This document shows positions 33,422-46,488 of a DNA stretch of 64,000 bases, piece by piece. The translations under genes and the position numbers were made by a program. The DNA comes from Elephas maximus indicus (taxonomy: Eukaryota; Chordata; Mammalia; Proboscidea; Elephantidae). Below the pieces are notes generated by a model that had not been told where the DNA came from, ran no database searches, and was given only the letters and a program-made list of their open reading frames with translations. The stretch covers positions 21,671,001 through 21,735,000 of the forward strand of contig NC_064842.1 in assembly GCF_024166365.1 (NCBI RefSeq), written 5' to 3'. The stretch's first letter is position 1. Each line of letters opens with the position of its first letter.

Positions 33422-34749
33422 ACTTCTAATTGATGTCCTTTACCTTCTATCTTCCATTTCATCCTGCAAAACCCCAACATTTAGTCATTTTAAACTCGGC
33501 CTCCCTATTAAAGATTTTACCATAACCCTCTCTTGAACAAAGTCCAGCTAGGTGACTGTTCTGTTTGGTTGTAGATTATCTTCTGTCCAACCCACCTTAT
33601 TACTGACACATCCCATCCTACTTCCTCAAGTTTAGATATCCCAAGCGTCTGGGCTCATTCTGTTCTACCTCCTCTCCCCTGACCTGGGCATTGCAAACAG
33701 TAGATCCCAAATCCCACCTTTACTGCTTTTATTGTTTCTATTAATCAAAGCCCTGCTACAATGCCATAGTCTCTGGCTACACCAACCCTCACAGCTTTTT
33801 TGCTTTTATGAATTTGTGTTGCATCTTTTCTGTTGCATCGTTCAGCACTTAATTGCACCCCCATTGTTTTGGATATTTTTCTGTAGCCTGCCAAGTTATA
33901 TTGTAAGTGTCTTGATGACAGGAATACTATTTTTTACTTGTTTATGAATACTGTGCTTAGCACAGTGCCAGACAATTGAATATAGTAATAAATGCTTAAC
34001 TGATTCGGCAAACAAACACTGTAGCTTCCAAAAACTGGTCTTGCACATAGAAATGCCCCCAAGTGGATTAATTCTATTTTTTAGCATGGAAGGTTTTAAA
34101 CATGGCCACAGATTCTTTGTCCCCATCCCTTAAATCTGGGTGGCCTTCTGACTGCTTTGACCAATGTACCATGATAAAAGTTACACTGTGGTCATAATTG
34201 GCCATGCAGCTTCTTGGATCTCTGGGCCACCATATAAGAGTATGACCACCCATAGGCTGCCATGCTGCAAGGAAGCCCAAGGTTCCGAAAGCGGCCACAT
34301 GTAAAAGCTCCAGTTGGCTGCCCCAGCTGTACCCAGACTTCAGTCATCCAGCCAAGGTACCAGGCACGTGAACACAAAAGTCTCCAGATGATTCCAGTCT
34401 TCGGTCATTCAGGGTACCCCCAGCCATTTGATGTTTTCCAGATGAGATCCTAGACATACGTAAGCAGAGACTAGCCATTCCTGCTGTGCCCTGCCCCAAA
34501 TCCTGACCCCCAGAGTCATGAGCATAATAAAATGATTGTTACTTTATGCCACTGAGTTTTGGGGTGGTTTGTTTCACAACTATAGATAATGAAACATTTC
34601 CTTAAAAAGAGATCATACACCTTTATAGTTCATGTACTTCTCTAACTCAGTTACATTCACACTAAGACAAAGTAAACAAAACAAAATATTATGAAAAGGA
34701 GAAGACCTTAAAGAGCAAAGAAAGGAAAAAATGTGGCAATAAGTAATGG
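33422..34749. other. Intronic stretch with old repeat pieces
   Basis: Positions 33900-34000 look like an L2/MIR end (CTTAGCACAGTGCCAGACA). Positions 34080-34600 contain the text CTTTGACCAATGTACCATGAT and a terminal ATGCCACTGAGTTTTGGGGT, characteristic of an old LTR/MER-type repeat. No gene is supported. Confidence 0.45.
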
Positions 34750-34850
34750 CCAAAGATAGTGGTATAGATACGGATGTAGATGTAGATAGATAAATTAGAT
34801 TGATGGAGATAGGTAGTTAGACAGACAGATAGATAGAAAGAAAGATAAAA
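34750..34850 (+). repeat. Imperfect (GATA)n tract
   Basis: Degenerate GATA/GTAGATAGATA units, denser at 34820-34840, adjoining the next SINE. Confidence 0.7.
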
Positions 34851-34851
34851 A

Positions 34852-35013
34852 CCAAAACCCAAGCTCATTGTCGTCAAGTCGATTCCCACTCATAGTGACC
34901 CTGTGGGACAGAGTAGAACTGCCCTTTAGGGTTTCCAAGGAGCAGCTGGTGGATTTGAACTGCCAAGGTTTTGGTTAGCAGCCATAGCTCTTAACCACTA
35001 CACCAACAGGGTT
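34852..35013 (-). mobile_element. AfroSINE, antisense
   Basis: Reverse tail CTCATTGTCGTCAAGTCG, body GACAGAGTAGAACTGCCC, reversed head TTAACCACTACACCAACAGG. The CAGATAGA-type flanks could be a target duplication within the GATA tract. Confidence 0.92.
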
Positions 35014-35234
35014 TACAGATAGAAATAGGTAAATAGATATGGATAGCTCCATAAAGGCTCAGCTACACTATTAACATAACTACTTACTATTATTAGATTT
35101 TACTTCCAAATTGTTTCTAACACCAAAGCTACATGGTTAAATCCTTTACTGCAATTATTGTTTCTGTAATTTTTTGTTTCTCTGTGAAAGTTACTTGCAG
35201 CTTATTAGAGGCTCAGAAAAAAGCAGATGTCTTT

Positions 35235-35690
35235 CATAGTTTCCTGGGGATGTCAAAACAAAACATCACAAAGTGAGTGGCTTTAAAGAGCAGAACTTTA
35301 TTGTCTCACAGTTCTGGAAGCTAGAAGTTCACATCAAGGTGTCAGCAGTGTTGATTTCTTCCGAGTGTCCTCAGAGTGGAGCTGTTCTGTGCCTCTCTCC
35401 TGGCTGTTGGTGGCTCCCAGCAATCTTTGGTGTTCCTTTACTGCTTGTACATTGTCTTCGCATGATGCTTTCCTCCGTGTGTGTCTGTCTTTCTCTGTGT
35501 CTGTCCTCTTCTGTTATATGACACTAGTCATATAGAAGTAGGACCTACCCTACTCCAGTATAACCTCGTTAACGTCACGGATAATATCTTCCAAGAAAGA
35601 TCCTTTTTCCCCAAACAAGGTCACATTCACAGGTACAGAGGTTAAGACTTCAACATATCTTTTTGGAGGACACAATTTAATCATAACCAT
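35235..35690 (+). repeat. Old interspersed repeat, same type as 30290
   Basis: Begins CATAGTTTCCTGGGGATGTC, carries CTCACAGTTCTGGAAGCTAG and ACCTACCCTACTCCAGTATA, and ends GGACACAATTTAATCATAAC. Family unnamed. The 82-codon frame inside is repeat sequence. Confidence 0.65.
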
Positions 35691-36299
35691 GTCCAAATTT
35701 TTCCCCTTAATTGTCTTCTCTCAGATATTAATGAGTAATAAATACATGAAAATGGCTTATTTCACAAATAGATACAAATGAAAAGAACAATAAGCCTCTT
35801 TATTGTTTTATTTTTAAAATGATACTACCAAATACTGGTTTGGATGCAGAGAAATGAGTCCTTACTATTCAGGGAAACATAAATTGTAAAAATCCTTTTT
35901 ACTGACAATTTGGCAACATACATCAAACATGTTAACTCTGATAATATTCTTTGACCTAGAATTTTTTCTTTAAGGAAGTCGTTTTATATACATAAACATT
36001 TTCTTCAAGGATGTCCACCCCAGCCTTTACACTTTCATTCACTTATTCAACACATATTTATTGATCTGTGTTCTATGTCAGGCAGAGTTCTTGACACCAG
36101 TGAGGAAGAAAAAAATCAATGGTTGTGTTGGGCTTCAATTTGGGCCAGGTAACAGGCAATCCACATATGATATAATTTTAAACTTACAGGTGAAATGAAG
36201 AAAAAGCAGGAAACAGTTATGGGGCATGGGAGTTATTTTAATTAAGGAAAATCATGGAAAGCCTATTTAAGAAGGTGTCGTTTGAGTAGTGTTGGTTAT

Positions 36300-36375
36300 A
36301 ATAGGGTTGCTATGAGTCGCAGTTGACTTGATGGCTTCGGGTTGGTTTGTTTGTTTTTTTGTTTTGGTTGTTTAT
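36300..36375 (+). mobile_element. AfroSINE tail fragment
   Basis: AGGGTTGCTATGAGTCGCAG, then TTGACTTGATGGCTTCGGGT with a T/G-rich end; the head is absent. Confidence 0.8.
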
Positions 36376-36954
36376 AATAGAAAATAAGAGGAAAAGAATC
36401 AGGACTGTTGAATCAATTCCAGGCGATGGGATATACCATGCAACAATTTAAATGGCAATGACATAATGACCTAATGACATTCCTTCATGAATTTCAAGTG
36501 AGAAAAAAAGTTTAAAATATTATTTACAATATATTTTGTATAGTGCGTATGTTTATAATAGAGGACTATATGCCACATAGATAGGATTAAAGACAGGAAG
36601 GAAGTATTCTAAAATATTAACTGTGGTTATTCCTGAGTAGTGGGATTATGAGTAATTTTTGTTCTCTATCTTTGCCTATCTATATGTCCTAAAAATTCTA
36701 CAGTCTCCGTGCATTGTTTCATAAAAAGAAATAAAGACAATATGAAAAACTATTCTTTCAAGCTACGTTCCCTCTGCCTCCACTACATCCCTTTGACATG
36801 TACCAGGAAAGACTCGTGAGGAGAGGGAGGCATCCACTTTGATTTACTTATTTCCTTTCCTGGCATAGGGCCTGGCACATGGTGTATGGGTACTTTGTAA
36901 ATAATTCATGAATGAGCAAATACATGAGGCCGTAAAAGGAAGCAAAGAATTACA

Positions 36955-37145
36955 TTGGTTGAGCACTTCCTCTATGCCAGGTACGATCCTAGATTCTTTA
37001 AATATGTTATTCCAGTTAATTGCTGCAGCAGCCGTGTGAAAGGGAGATGATGCTAATTTTTTCATAATTAGAAATAGAGGCTTGGAGAAGTTACAGAGCC
37101 ACAAGGTGGGGAACCGGTATTCAAACACAAGCCTGTTCTATTGCT
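36955..37145 (+). repeat. Ancient MIR3/L2-like repeat
   Basis: GAGCACTTCCTCTATGCCAG at the left and GAAATAGAGGCTTGGAGAAG in the middle follow the text of the old mammalian elements that carry GAGCACTTACTATGTGCCAG. Confidence 0.6.
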
Positions 37146-37429
37146 TGACTGAGTCCCTATCACTTTGCCTCCTGCCTCCCTGTCCTCCCTCGCCTCCCCC
37201 ACTGCCAAAGAAAAAAAGATGTGACCCATACATAAAGAAAATTTAGAGGAAGAGAAGGGTCTTTTCAGGCAGGTACACTGCATCTGAGAGGTTCATTTTC
37301 TCCATTATTAGCAAGACTACAAGCAAGAAGAAATGAGGTCTAACTGGACTATAATAAGCTATTAAGAGGTTATTAATAGTTTTTTGTTTGTTTAATATGG
37401 AAATAACATTTGATAAGATTGGTGACACT

Positions 37430-37510
37430 GAAAGAACATTGGATTTTGTGGAATTAGTCAGTCTGGGTTTGAGTTCCACCTCAATTTCCTCATCTGTGAC
37501 ATCTTTCTGC
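37430..37510 (+). repeat. MIR fragment
   Basis: CTGGGTTTGAGTTCCACC and CTCAATTTCCTCATCTGTGA are the MIR tRNA-related and core motifs. Confidence 0.7.
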
Positions 37511-38489
37511 ATTAGATACAGTTTTGGTTACATGTAACAGAGTTCCCAGGACAGTGCCTTAAGACAAAAATTCATTTCTCTCTTACATGAAAGTCCAAGT
37601 ATTGGCAGTTCATGGGCCTGTATGAAGGCTCCACAGTCTCCCTGGACCCAGACCCCTTCCAGCGGTCTGCTCTGGCTTCCCTAGCGTGTGGTGCTCATTC
37701 TCACAGTCCAAGGTGGAACATCCATCTTCACATTCATTTTCCCAGCCGCAGGGTGGAGGAGGGCAGAGAAAGCACATCCCCTCTCCTTTGAGGCCATATC
37801 CTAGAAGTTTCACCCTCACTTTCCTACCCATCTCATCATCCAAAACTTAGTTACATGCTAGACCTAGCTGCAAGGGAGGCTGGCATATGTCATCTATGTC
37901 ATTCAGTGGGTCTCTGAGAGAGCAGACATCGGCGGACACTTAGAAGTCTATGCCACAGTATTTTAAGAGCTGTTCTAATATTGTGTGATTCTTTAGGTAT
38001 CTCCCCCAAACACCACTTTTATAAGTTATTTTGGTATATGTGTTGTGGATATGGTATAAAAAAAAAGCGAGAATTGTAAGGGACAATATTGGTATTACTG
38101 AAATTGCTGTTTTACTTAGTCCTCTTATAGAAACAATCTCTCAAAGTCTGATGAAGTGAAAAGGAAGTGAGTATATCCAGAAATGCTTTTTTTAAAAACT
38201 GCCAGTAAGAACATAATCAAGTGGTGTTTGATAAGGCTGTAGTAGAAGCTATTAAATCCTTACCTTATATGACATTAAATAGCAAAAACCTCCATTAAAA
38301 AAACACACATACATATTGAAAGGGGTGTCAGTCTGTGCCTACTGAAGTTGAACTGACTTTTTCAAGAGTAATTGTACAGAGAATTCTTTTCTTCAAAGCT
38401 TCCTTCCATTTTGAAAGAACAGAAATTCAAGCAAGACAGTTTTGTCCACCCCGCCCCCCCTGGCTTTATCTCCCTTATACAATTTAAAG
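37511..38489. other. Intronic stretch, no gene
   Basis: Repeat-like text at 37510-37960 (AACAGAGTTCCCAGGACAGT). The remainder appears unique. Confidence 0.4.
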
Positions 38490-38790
38490 GAGAATTAAAC
38501 TTTTTTTTTTTAATTGTGCTTTAGATGAAGGTTTACAGAACAAACTGGCTTCTCATTAAACAGTACACATATTGTTTTATGACACTGGTCAACAACACCA
38601 TGACATGTCAACACTCTCCCTTCTTGACCTTAGGTTCCCTATTACCAGTTTTCCTGTTCACCTTCTGCCTTCTAAATTTATTTTTGTTCTCTGATTTTTT
38701 TATTTTTTTTTTCCATTGCAAAAAGTGTTTTAGTTGGAACATAGTCTGGTGTCCTGAGATATTATTATGGTCTGAGATGTGTCTCTGGCT
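38490..38790 (-). mobile_element. L1 3' UTR, antisense, truncated
   Basis: A poly-T start (reversed poly-A tail) is followed by TTAATTGTGCTTTAGATGAAGG and TTTACAGAACAAACTGGCTTC, the reverse complement of the end of the 23407-24269 copy. The right edge is uncertain. Confidence 0.75.
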
Positions 38791-38941
38791 GTATAGCAGA
38801 CACCACGGAAAGAATTGCTCCCTGCCAGTGATAATTGGAAAAACAAAACGGAACATTTGAATGTAAGTACTGGTAATAATTTCTTCTTTATTTTCATACT
38901 AACTTTATGCCAAAAATTAACGAGGTTTTATGGTTATATAC

Positions 38942-39088
38942 AGAGCCCTGGTGGCACAGCGATTAAAGTCAGCAGTTTGAATCCACCAGCTGTTCCTCAG
39001 AAACCCTATGGGGCAGTTCCAGTCTATCCTATAGGGTCGCTGTTGAGTAGGAATTGATAGCAACGGGTCTGGCTTTTGGTTTTAGGTG
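38942..39088 (+). mobile_element. AfroSINE, internally shortened
   Basis: Head GAGCCCTGGTGGCACAGCGA runs straight into GTCAGCAGTTTGAATCCACC, so the CTGCTAACC part is deleted. Tail ATAGGGTCGCTGTTGAGTAG. Confidence 0.9.
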
Positions 39089-42000
39089 GTTATATAATTA
39101 AACATACAGCTTGACAATATGAAAGGTTAGGACTTTGTGTTAGTATTTCATCTACATTTTATAATTACACGTTGTGATCGTAGAGGCCTGCTTTTAAAAG
39201 ACACGAGGTACTTGGGTAGTTTCCAACATTTGAATGCATAACCCACAGCATTGATGATTTCAAGCAGTGTTCTCCATGTCACAAGTAGGGCCTAACCCCA
39301 GATGAGGTTGTGTTTGGTTTTTAACCAGTGACTATTAGAGATCAGAAACCAGTCTGATCACATCCTGTCACCCAGGCCTCCTCTCTTGTTAACGTGCCCA
39401 TATTTCTTCCCATTTTCTTCATTCACTTTTTTAGTCAGCAATTTTCCTTGAACACTATTATGTCTGTAATAAAGTTATGTTAAAGAGATTCTGAATTAAA
39501 ATAACATTTCAAATATTTTAGAAAGAGTTGTTGTGTCTTTGCTTGTGCGTTTTTCCCTGGAATTTTTCTTATATCTGTGTCTTTACTGCTGCTTTCATTA
39601 GTAAACTTGTATGGAGTCCAGTTCTTCTAGAACTGCCCCCTGCTGGAGAAGTGCTGTCAGTGTAGCTCAGGCTTCCGCACTGAGCCTGTGGGTGCCCATA
39701 CAGTGAACAAACATTTGCTGAGCCCTGGCTAGGTTCACTGCCAAGGACTGGGTAAGGAGAGACTGGGCAGGGACTGGAAATTAGACAATGAAGAGATGTG
39801 GTTCCTGCTTCTCGAGCGAAGAGACAAAATCTAATTTTCTGGTGAGTCTCAGCTTTAGTCAAGCCTGACTTGGTTAAGTGACATGATTCTGAGCTTTAGC
39901 ATAAGATGGAATAATTGCACTTATTTTCTGTTGCTTCTTCGGCAGGTGGTCACACAGATGACAATACAGGCCTCCACCTTTTGTGGAAGCAACTGCAGAA
40001 GTGATTAGGGGAGAGGAAACTGATATAGGGCAACACAGGAGTGATCAAGAGCAACTCAGAAGGAATGCAGCAGGGTCGCCAGGGACTGGAGAGTGAGGAG
40101 GGGCCCGCAAGAGGATGCACTTCATTCCGGAAGACTTGGCAGAGATGTGAAGTAAAACACAGCTCAGGAGGAGTTAATATGAGGAAAGAGAAAAGATCAG
40201 AAGTATGGGCAATCCCCATTGAGGTGACCAGTGTCCAGCTCACTGACACCTGGTACTTGCCCTTTAAGTTATGCATATTTGCCTTTGCTTTGAAACAACT
40301 GAACCAACCCCTCCACGCAACAAATTCTTCATCATAATCACCTTTGCTTGCCATACATGCAGCTTTTAAATCGTTGAAAAGGCTTCGAACCTTTTCTTGC
40401 ACTAAAGTAAGGCTCAATAAGAGCTGTATGCACCTGTTCTGACTTACCTACAAATTTGACTTAAAGACACAGGACTGGATCCTGTTTGTAACCCAAGGAC
40501 TGCCTGTATAAAATAAGGCAAGAAAGGGAAACTTGTATTCATTTACCCATGGGAAAAAAATTTTTTTAATTAATTTATAGTTGTGTTAACTGATTTTAGA
40601 GAAGTCTGAAGGAAGGCTTACAGAAAGAAAAATAGAGACCCTGAGTCACAGAGATTGTTATGGAAGAACGCCCATAAAGAAATAATTGGTGATGCTGGGG
40701 TGATGTTCACTTTCAGTTATTTAGATGCCATGGACGAGAGAGTCAGAAATGGGTTTGAGATAGTTTATGGTCAATTTGGAATATAAAACGCACTTTGGCT
40801 AGGGTTTGAGGTAGTATACACCAAAACAGCTCCAAATGATGGCCAGTTCTGTTATGTAAAGCCTGGTGCGGAGGCAGACCAGAGAGGCAGTGATGTGTGG
40901 CTCAGGGTGCGCTCTGTGATGAAGTGGACCAACTCAGAGCCTAGAGGGAGAACTGTAAAATTGATAGGAAGCTGTGTTCAAGGAGACTGGGATAAACCAG
41001 CTACTGAAGGCCTTTCACCTGAGAGCAGGGGGAGCCGGCTGCTGCAGATGCCATGGCAGGCAGACCCTGTAGATCTGTGGAGCATTTAAATAGGAGCGGT
41101 CACACGCCTAAGTGTGCTTGGCTTACAGAGCAGGGACTCTATAGGACACTGGGTAGAAAGAGCATCTTGCATAACCCGTGAAAAGGGTATGTGAGTGCCA
41201 TTTGGCCCCAGTTAACACTGGGAAGAAAGAAAAGTCAGGAAAGACACCCAACCTTAGAATCCTGATGGAGAGAAGCAGGAGGGGCACAGATGCGAAGACA
41301 AATATAATTATTAGAAATGACAGGAGATAAAAAGGGGGTTTTCTGAGATGCCTGGGCTACCTCCTGAGGACCCCGTTTTAAATGGGAAAATAGCTCATTA
41401 CTTAATTCCTTTTTGCCAGAGCTTAACTTTGAGAAGAGAGCAGACAGACCCTGGGTGGTATTGACTTTTGCATTCAGGAATGATAAGAAGGAAGGTGTGC
41501 TGGGTAGTATTTTAAAGACTTAACAGTATGGGTCCTTGCCTGCTAAAGCACAGCTCCAGGAGTCTGGTCGCCTGGAGATGCTGCCCTGCCTAGCACAGTA
41601 GCCTGGAGTTAGCTCCCTGCCATCACCTGGAGGCTGTGAATCAATAGTTGGAATGTGTGTGGGTGAGAGCAATGGCTAGTCCTGGGCTCCCTGGACCTGT
41701 TCCTCAGACACGCCCCTCCTTCCCATTTAACCTGGTGGCCATGCGGAGACCTCCAGCTGGTTAGAGGTGGACAAGGGAACCTGACTTGCTTCACCTGGCC
41801 CCTGCTAATCCTCCCTGTGAGGATTCCCATTTGTTTTGGACCTGCCCATTCCAGGACCTGGAAATTTTCCTCTGACCCTTAGGCCTGATACTGCCTGAAA
41901 TGTAATTCTGTGCTCACATCCTTCTACTTGACCCTCGGATGTCTATGCTGGGATCAAACCAGGGTTTTCTTTATGTCCTCTGCACTTGTGGCAGTGGATT

Positions 42001-43199
42001 TGACCTTCAGGAAAAGGATGGGGCCAGCACTTGTTCGCTGAGGATTTTTACAACTTTTTCTTTGCCTAACCAAGTCCACAGGTTGCTCTTCCCTGTTATT
42101 TTAAGAAGAATGTGGTGTGTGGTAAGGGCCAAGATGTTTACAATCGTAATGGTAACTGACCAAATAAGACATTCTGAAATAAATTTTGGAAAATTACTAA
42201 CTTTTCAGAATCTTAAAGATAATTGAGAGGTATTCTAAGATAAAGGAATTGAAGTACCCTAACTTCATTTTCTAGTGTGCCTTAGCTAGAAATATACATA
42301 GGTCAGGTTTTGTTTCTTTTGTTGTTGTTGTGTACCTAAAACGAAGTAAATATATAGGCGCCTTTGCAAGTTTGTCAGATACAAGAGATTACCATATATA
42401 CATGTGTCCAAGTTGGTGACTTGGGGAGGAGATAGAATCTGAGGAGAGTGATGGGTGTATTCGTATAATATTTTGCTATATGTATTGACAATAGACACCT
42501 GATAAGACACATTTAGAAGATTGAAAATCAATAGAATATGAAGATAATAAATGAATAGACATGTTGAGCTTGATATGTTGCTTACACAGATAAAAATGTT
42601 AGTGTCTAGCAAAGAAATGAATTGTGAATTTCAAGTCTATGATAAATACCTAGAATTCTTGAGATCCGAATTCCATAAAAATTTCATAATTGCAGAGTAT
42701 AAAAATGAGGGTACAAAGATTGCCCAAGGGATCTTGGTAGGTTGAGCAAATGAACCACGTTTCAAGAACGTCTGTAGAAATTTACTCCAACAGTTTCATG
42801 GAGATAAGATTTGAGTAACAGAAACTGAAGCATTGGATCTCCAAAGGCTGGCCCGAGGTAAAAATTTCCAAGTGGAGAGCAGCAGTGCCACAGAACCAGG
42901 GCATATAAATCTCCAAAGGCAGAATTCCAGGAGGAAGAATGAGGCTGCATAAAACTGGCAAATGAGACCAGAGAAAAGTTGAGAGCAAAATAAAACAATG
43001 GCCTCTCTGGAAAATTTTCTTTGTGGAATAGAGTCCAATACATGAAACGATTTATATGTCTGAAGTACTGAGATATGGTACATCATCACTACTTTTGATT
43101 TGTCTATCTTGTAAAATTGGGGTTTGAGCCCAATGGAAGTAGACTATATGCAGTGTGTTTGCCTTCTAATAGTTTGACAATCTTGGGGTTTTCTTTAGC
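39089..43199. other. Intronic stretch, no gene supported
   Basis: About 4 kb with moderate base composition. The 155-codon minus frame at 39950-40417 and the overlapping plus frame lack splice sites and known domains. No SINE insertions are seen between 39.1 and 44.1 kb, an unusually quiet interval for this window. Confidence 0.4.
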
Positions 43200-43285
43200 A
43201 GATCTGTGTGTGTATGTGTGTGTTTGTATGTGTATGTGTATGTGTGTGTGTGTGTATTTGTGCATATGTATGTATGTTTGTGTGT
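43200..43285 (+). repeat. Imperfect (GT)n/(GTAT)n microsatellite
   Basis: GTGTGTATGTGTGTGTTTGTATGTG-type units over about 85 bases (shortened here for brevity). Confidence 0.9.
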
Positions 43286-44117
43286 ATAAATAATATGGAG
43301 GAGAATATTTAAATGTTATCTTCGAGGATCATAAGTAACAACTCAAAGAGGGAAAACCATGAATTTAAAAAGAGACCTAGAAAGATGAGTGAGTGTGGCT
43401 GTGAAAGGACAAATACTGAAAACGGTGCTGTATGCAAGCATACTGCACTAAGAATATGAAAACAAAAGAAAATGAAGAATAAGGAAGGTAGTAAGACGTT
43501 TTAAGCATGCAAATTGCCAGCGAGAATTAGGACTATAATTTAGATCAGGTTAGCCTGAAGGATCTCTTAGTCAAGGTCAAGGGAATAAAATGTTTCTGAG
43601 TGTAAGAGACTGTCGAGCCCAAAGGGTATATGTGAGAGGAAAACTGAGGCTTGTGTGAAAATGTGAAAGCAGCGTTTGTAAAGCCTTGCTACTCAAAGTG
43701 TGGTCCCCAGAGCAGCAGCCTGGGCATCTCATGGGCGTGGGTTAGAAACACGGTACCCAAAGTACACCTCCTCCTGACCTACGAAATCAAGTGTCTGCAG
43801 TTACCACCATGAGCAGGGGATTCGAGTGCTCATTGCAATCTGAGAGCACCGATCCTAAGGCTACCAAAGGCCAGGAGGCTTGGTGGACAAAACTTTTGGA
43901 GGAAGTCAGAATTCTCAAGATTAAAGAGGATATGAACAGCGAAAAATTCTATAAAGCAGATGGGGGTTCCAGGCAAAGGATCACTGAGACGTTGCCAGGT
44001 AGTCATGATACTGAATGCTTTAGAAATAAAACTTATAAATAAATGAGTTGCTTGCTACAACAAGTGACTAATGCAGACTACTAGTTAAAAGGAGAAAAAA
44101 ACATATATATAAATATA
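43286..44117. other. Intronic stretch, no gene
   Basis: The 83-codon frame at 43791-44042 reads partly through repeat-like text (TGGTCCCCAGAGCAGCAGCC, an old DNA-element motif, at 43700). Nothing else is supported. Confidence 0.4.
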
Positions 44118-44565
44118 TGCTGTTGTTAGCTGTCATCCAGTCGACTCTGACTCATGGTGACCTTATATACAACAGAATGAAAAGTTGCCTGGTCCTGCAT
44201 CATTCTCATAATTGCCAGTGTGTTCAAATCCATTTTTGTTGTGGCTGTTGTGCCAATCCATCTCACTGAGGGTCTCCCTCACCCTTGCTGGCCATCTGTT
44301 TCACCAAACATGATGTCCTCCTCCAGTGGTTGATCCCTCCTGATGACAAGACCAAAGCAAGTGCTGTGATCCATAAGGTTTTCATTGGTTAATTTTTGGA
44401 AGTAGACAACTCAGTCTTTCTTACTAGCCTGTATTAGTCTGAAACTATGCTGAAACATGTCCACCATGGGTGACCTGGCTGGTATTTGAAATAATGGTGG
44501 CATAGCTTCCAGCATCATAGCAACAAGCAAGCCACCACAGAACAACAAACTGACAGAGGGGTGGT
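44118..44565 (-). mobile_element. SINE with RTE-like tail, antisense, long copy
   Basis: GCTGTTGTTAGCTGTCATCC, GACTCATGGTGACCTTATAT, then AGTAGACAACTCAGTC and CCAGCATCATAGCAACAAGC. It has the same body as 8921-9294, and at the right the text resembling 61160-61442. Flanks are TATATATAAATATAT-type. Confidence 0.75.
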
Positions 44566-44786
44566 GGATATTATGTATATATGTATATATAAAATATACA
44601 TATGTATTTAAGGTAAAGTGTAGCTGTATAAAAGTGAAGAGTCAAAGATTGGTAGTCCTATATTTAAGTTACTGACTTTAAATTTTATGATTAAAAGAAA
44701 GACTGAAAGAAAACTTATAGTACACACGTAATTGTAATTCAAAGAAAAATGGTATTTGTTTTATTTTAGAATGCTTTATCAAAGTG

Positions 44787-44992
44787 AGAAGCCCTGGTGG
44801 CACAGTGGTTAAAGTACTCAGCTGCTAACCAGTAGGTCAGTGGTTCAAAGCCATCAGCCGCTCCACGGGAGAAAGATGTGGCAGTCTGCTTCCATAAAGA
44901 TTTACAGCCTTGGAAACCCTATGGGGTAGTTCTACTCTGTCCTACAGGGTCACTAGGAGTCAGAATTGACTCGACTTCAGTGGGCATAGTTT
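44787..44992 (+). mobile_element. AfroSINE, long form
   Basis: Head GAAGCCCTGGTGGCACAGTG, internal GGAGAAAGATGTGGCAGTCTG, and tail GTCACTAGGAGTCAGAATTG. Confidence 0.93.
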
Positions 44993-45949
44993 TTATGAAA
45001 GTAATGGTTTTTAAAGAAACCTGCAACAGCTTGCTGACTTTGAATTTCTGAGTTTATCACAAATGAGTACATAAAAGCCTTGAGGTAAGAAGTGGACTTC
45101 TGGTAACAGACAATATGAAATCACCAGTAAGGCCCGGTTTTTTTTTTTTTTTTTTAATCATCATGACAGATGACGTGCCTCAGGACTCACTGACTTTAAT
45201 GTCCCCGTCTGCAAGGACATCGTGTATGTTCTCACTGCAGAACAGAGCCCATTCATTGCCAGTGAACCCCTTAAAAACAACCAGAGAGCTCTCCGTATGG
45301 GTGCATCAAAATGCCAAACTTGCTTGGAAACTTCCTCTGTGTTTCGGTTAGGAATCGGGTGACAGAGAAGCTTCATCCTTTACATTTTAGAGCTTAAACA
45401 TCCCGTCCTGACAAAGCTCCTCTCTGCCTATTAACAGCGTGTCGTCTACATGCACTTCTGCAGAAGGAGGTCCTTAGGCGTGAAATGGTCTCCTTTCTCT
45501 GCTCTGCTTGGTGAAATCCTATGAAGTTCTGATTCATTAAGATCCAATACAAATATCCCTTCTCTGTGAATGGTTCCTTGATTCCTCCTTCTCTACAAAC
45601 TCCTACAACTAACTAGCCTTCCTCTCCCTCCTCTCTCCCTTTGTCTATCCTTCCTTTCTTCTTTTTAATGTAGCATTTTCATTATAAAAGTAATACATAT
45701 TCTGTATGAAAGAATGGAAAATAGAGAAAAAATTAAGAAGAAAAGAATCACATACAATGCCACTTCCTAAAATAATCATTGCTAATATTTTATTATGACT
45801 TCTGTCTGGTATCCTCTCCTACTCTACATCTCTGTCTCTCACTCTCTCATTGAAGCTTCTCTGTTTTTTTCTCCAGCTCTTTAATGAAATTCATTGGAGC
45901 ATGATTCACATTCAACAAAATGCACCCATATTTAGTGCACAATTAGGTG
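44993..45949. other. Intronic stretch with poly-T tract, no gene
   Basis: A 22-base-class T tract begins near 45138. Positions 45660-45790 are old-repeat-like (TTTTCATTATAAAAGTAATACAT). Confidence 0.4.
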
Positions 45950-46006
45950 AGTTATGCTGAGTCGGAGTATGACTCGACGGCAGAGGGTGAGGTGTTTTTT
46001 TTTTTT
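45950..46006 (+). mobile_element. AfroSINE tail fragment
   Basis: TATGCTGAGTCGGAGTATGACTCGACGGCAGAGGG followed by a T tract; only the 3' end of the element remains. Confidence 0.75.
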
Positions 46007-46488
46007 TTAATACACCCATATATATAATATATCCATCACCCCCCAAAGTATCTTTCATGTTCCTTTGCAGTAAACCCCTTTCCAGCTCCTGGTCACAGGT
46101 AACCACTGATCTGGTTTCCAAGATGATTTGTTTTGTCTGTTCTATAACTTCAGATAAATGGAATCACACAGCATGTGCTCATTTACGCCTGGCTTTTTAT
46201 TTTTTCACTCAGGATATTTTTGAAGTACATTCATGTTGTTGCAGGTATTAGTAGTTCATTCCTTAACTGCTTCTTATTGCTGAAAAGTATTACCAAATAG
46301 TATATTCCTAATGAATGTACCACATATTGTTTATTATTCAACTCTTGATAGACATTTTTGTTTTGGGGTATTTTTAATAAAGCTGCTATGGGTATCTTTT
46401 TACAAATCATTTTATGGATGTATTTTTTATTCGTTATAGGTAAATACCTAGGAATAGAATGGATAGGGTAAATGCATAGTGTATTTTT

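Noticed and set aside
39950-40417. 155-codon minus-strand frame
   Set aside because: No recognisable domain, no splice sites and an overlapping plus-strand frame of similar length; probably chance.
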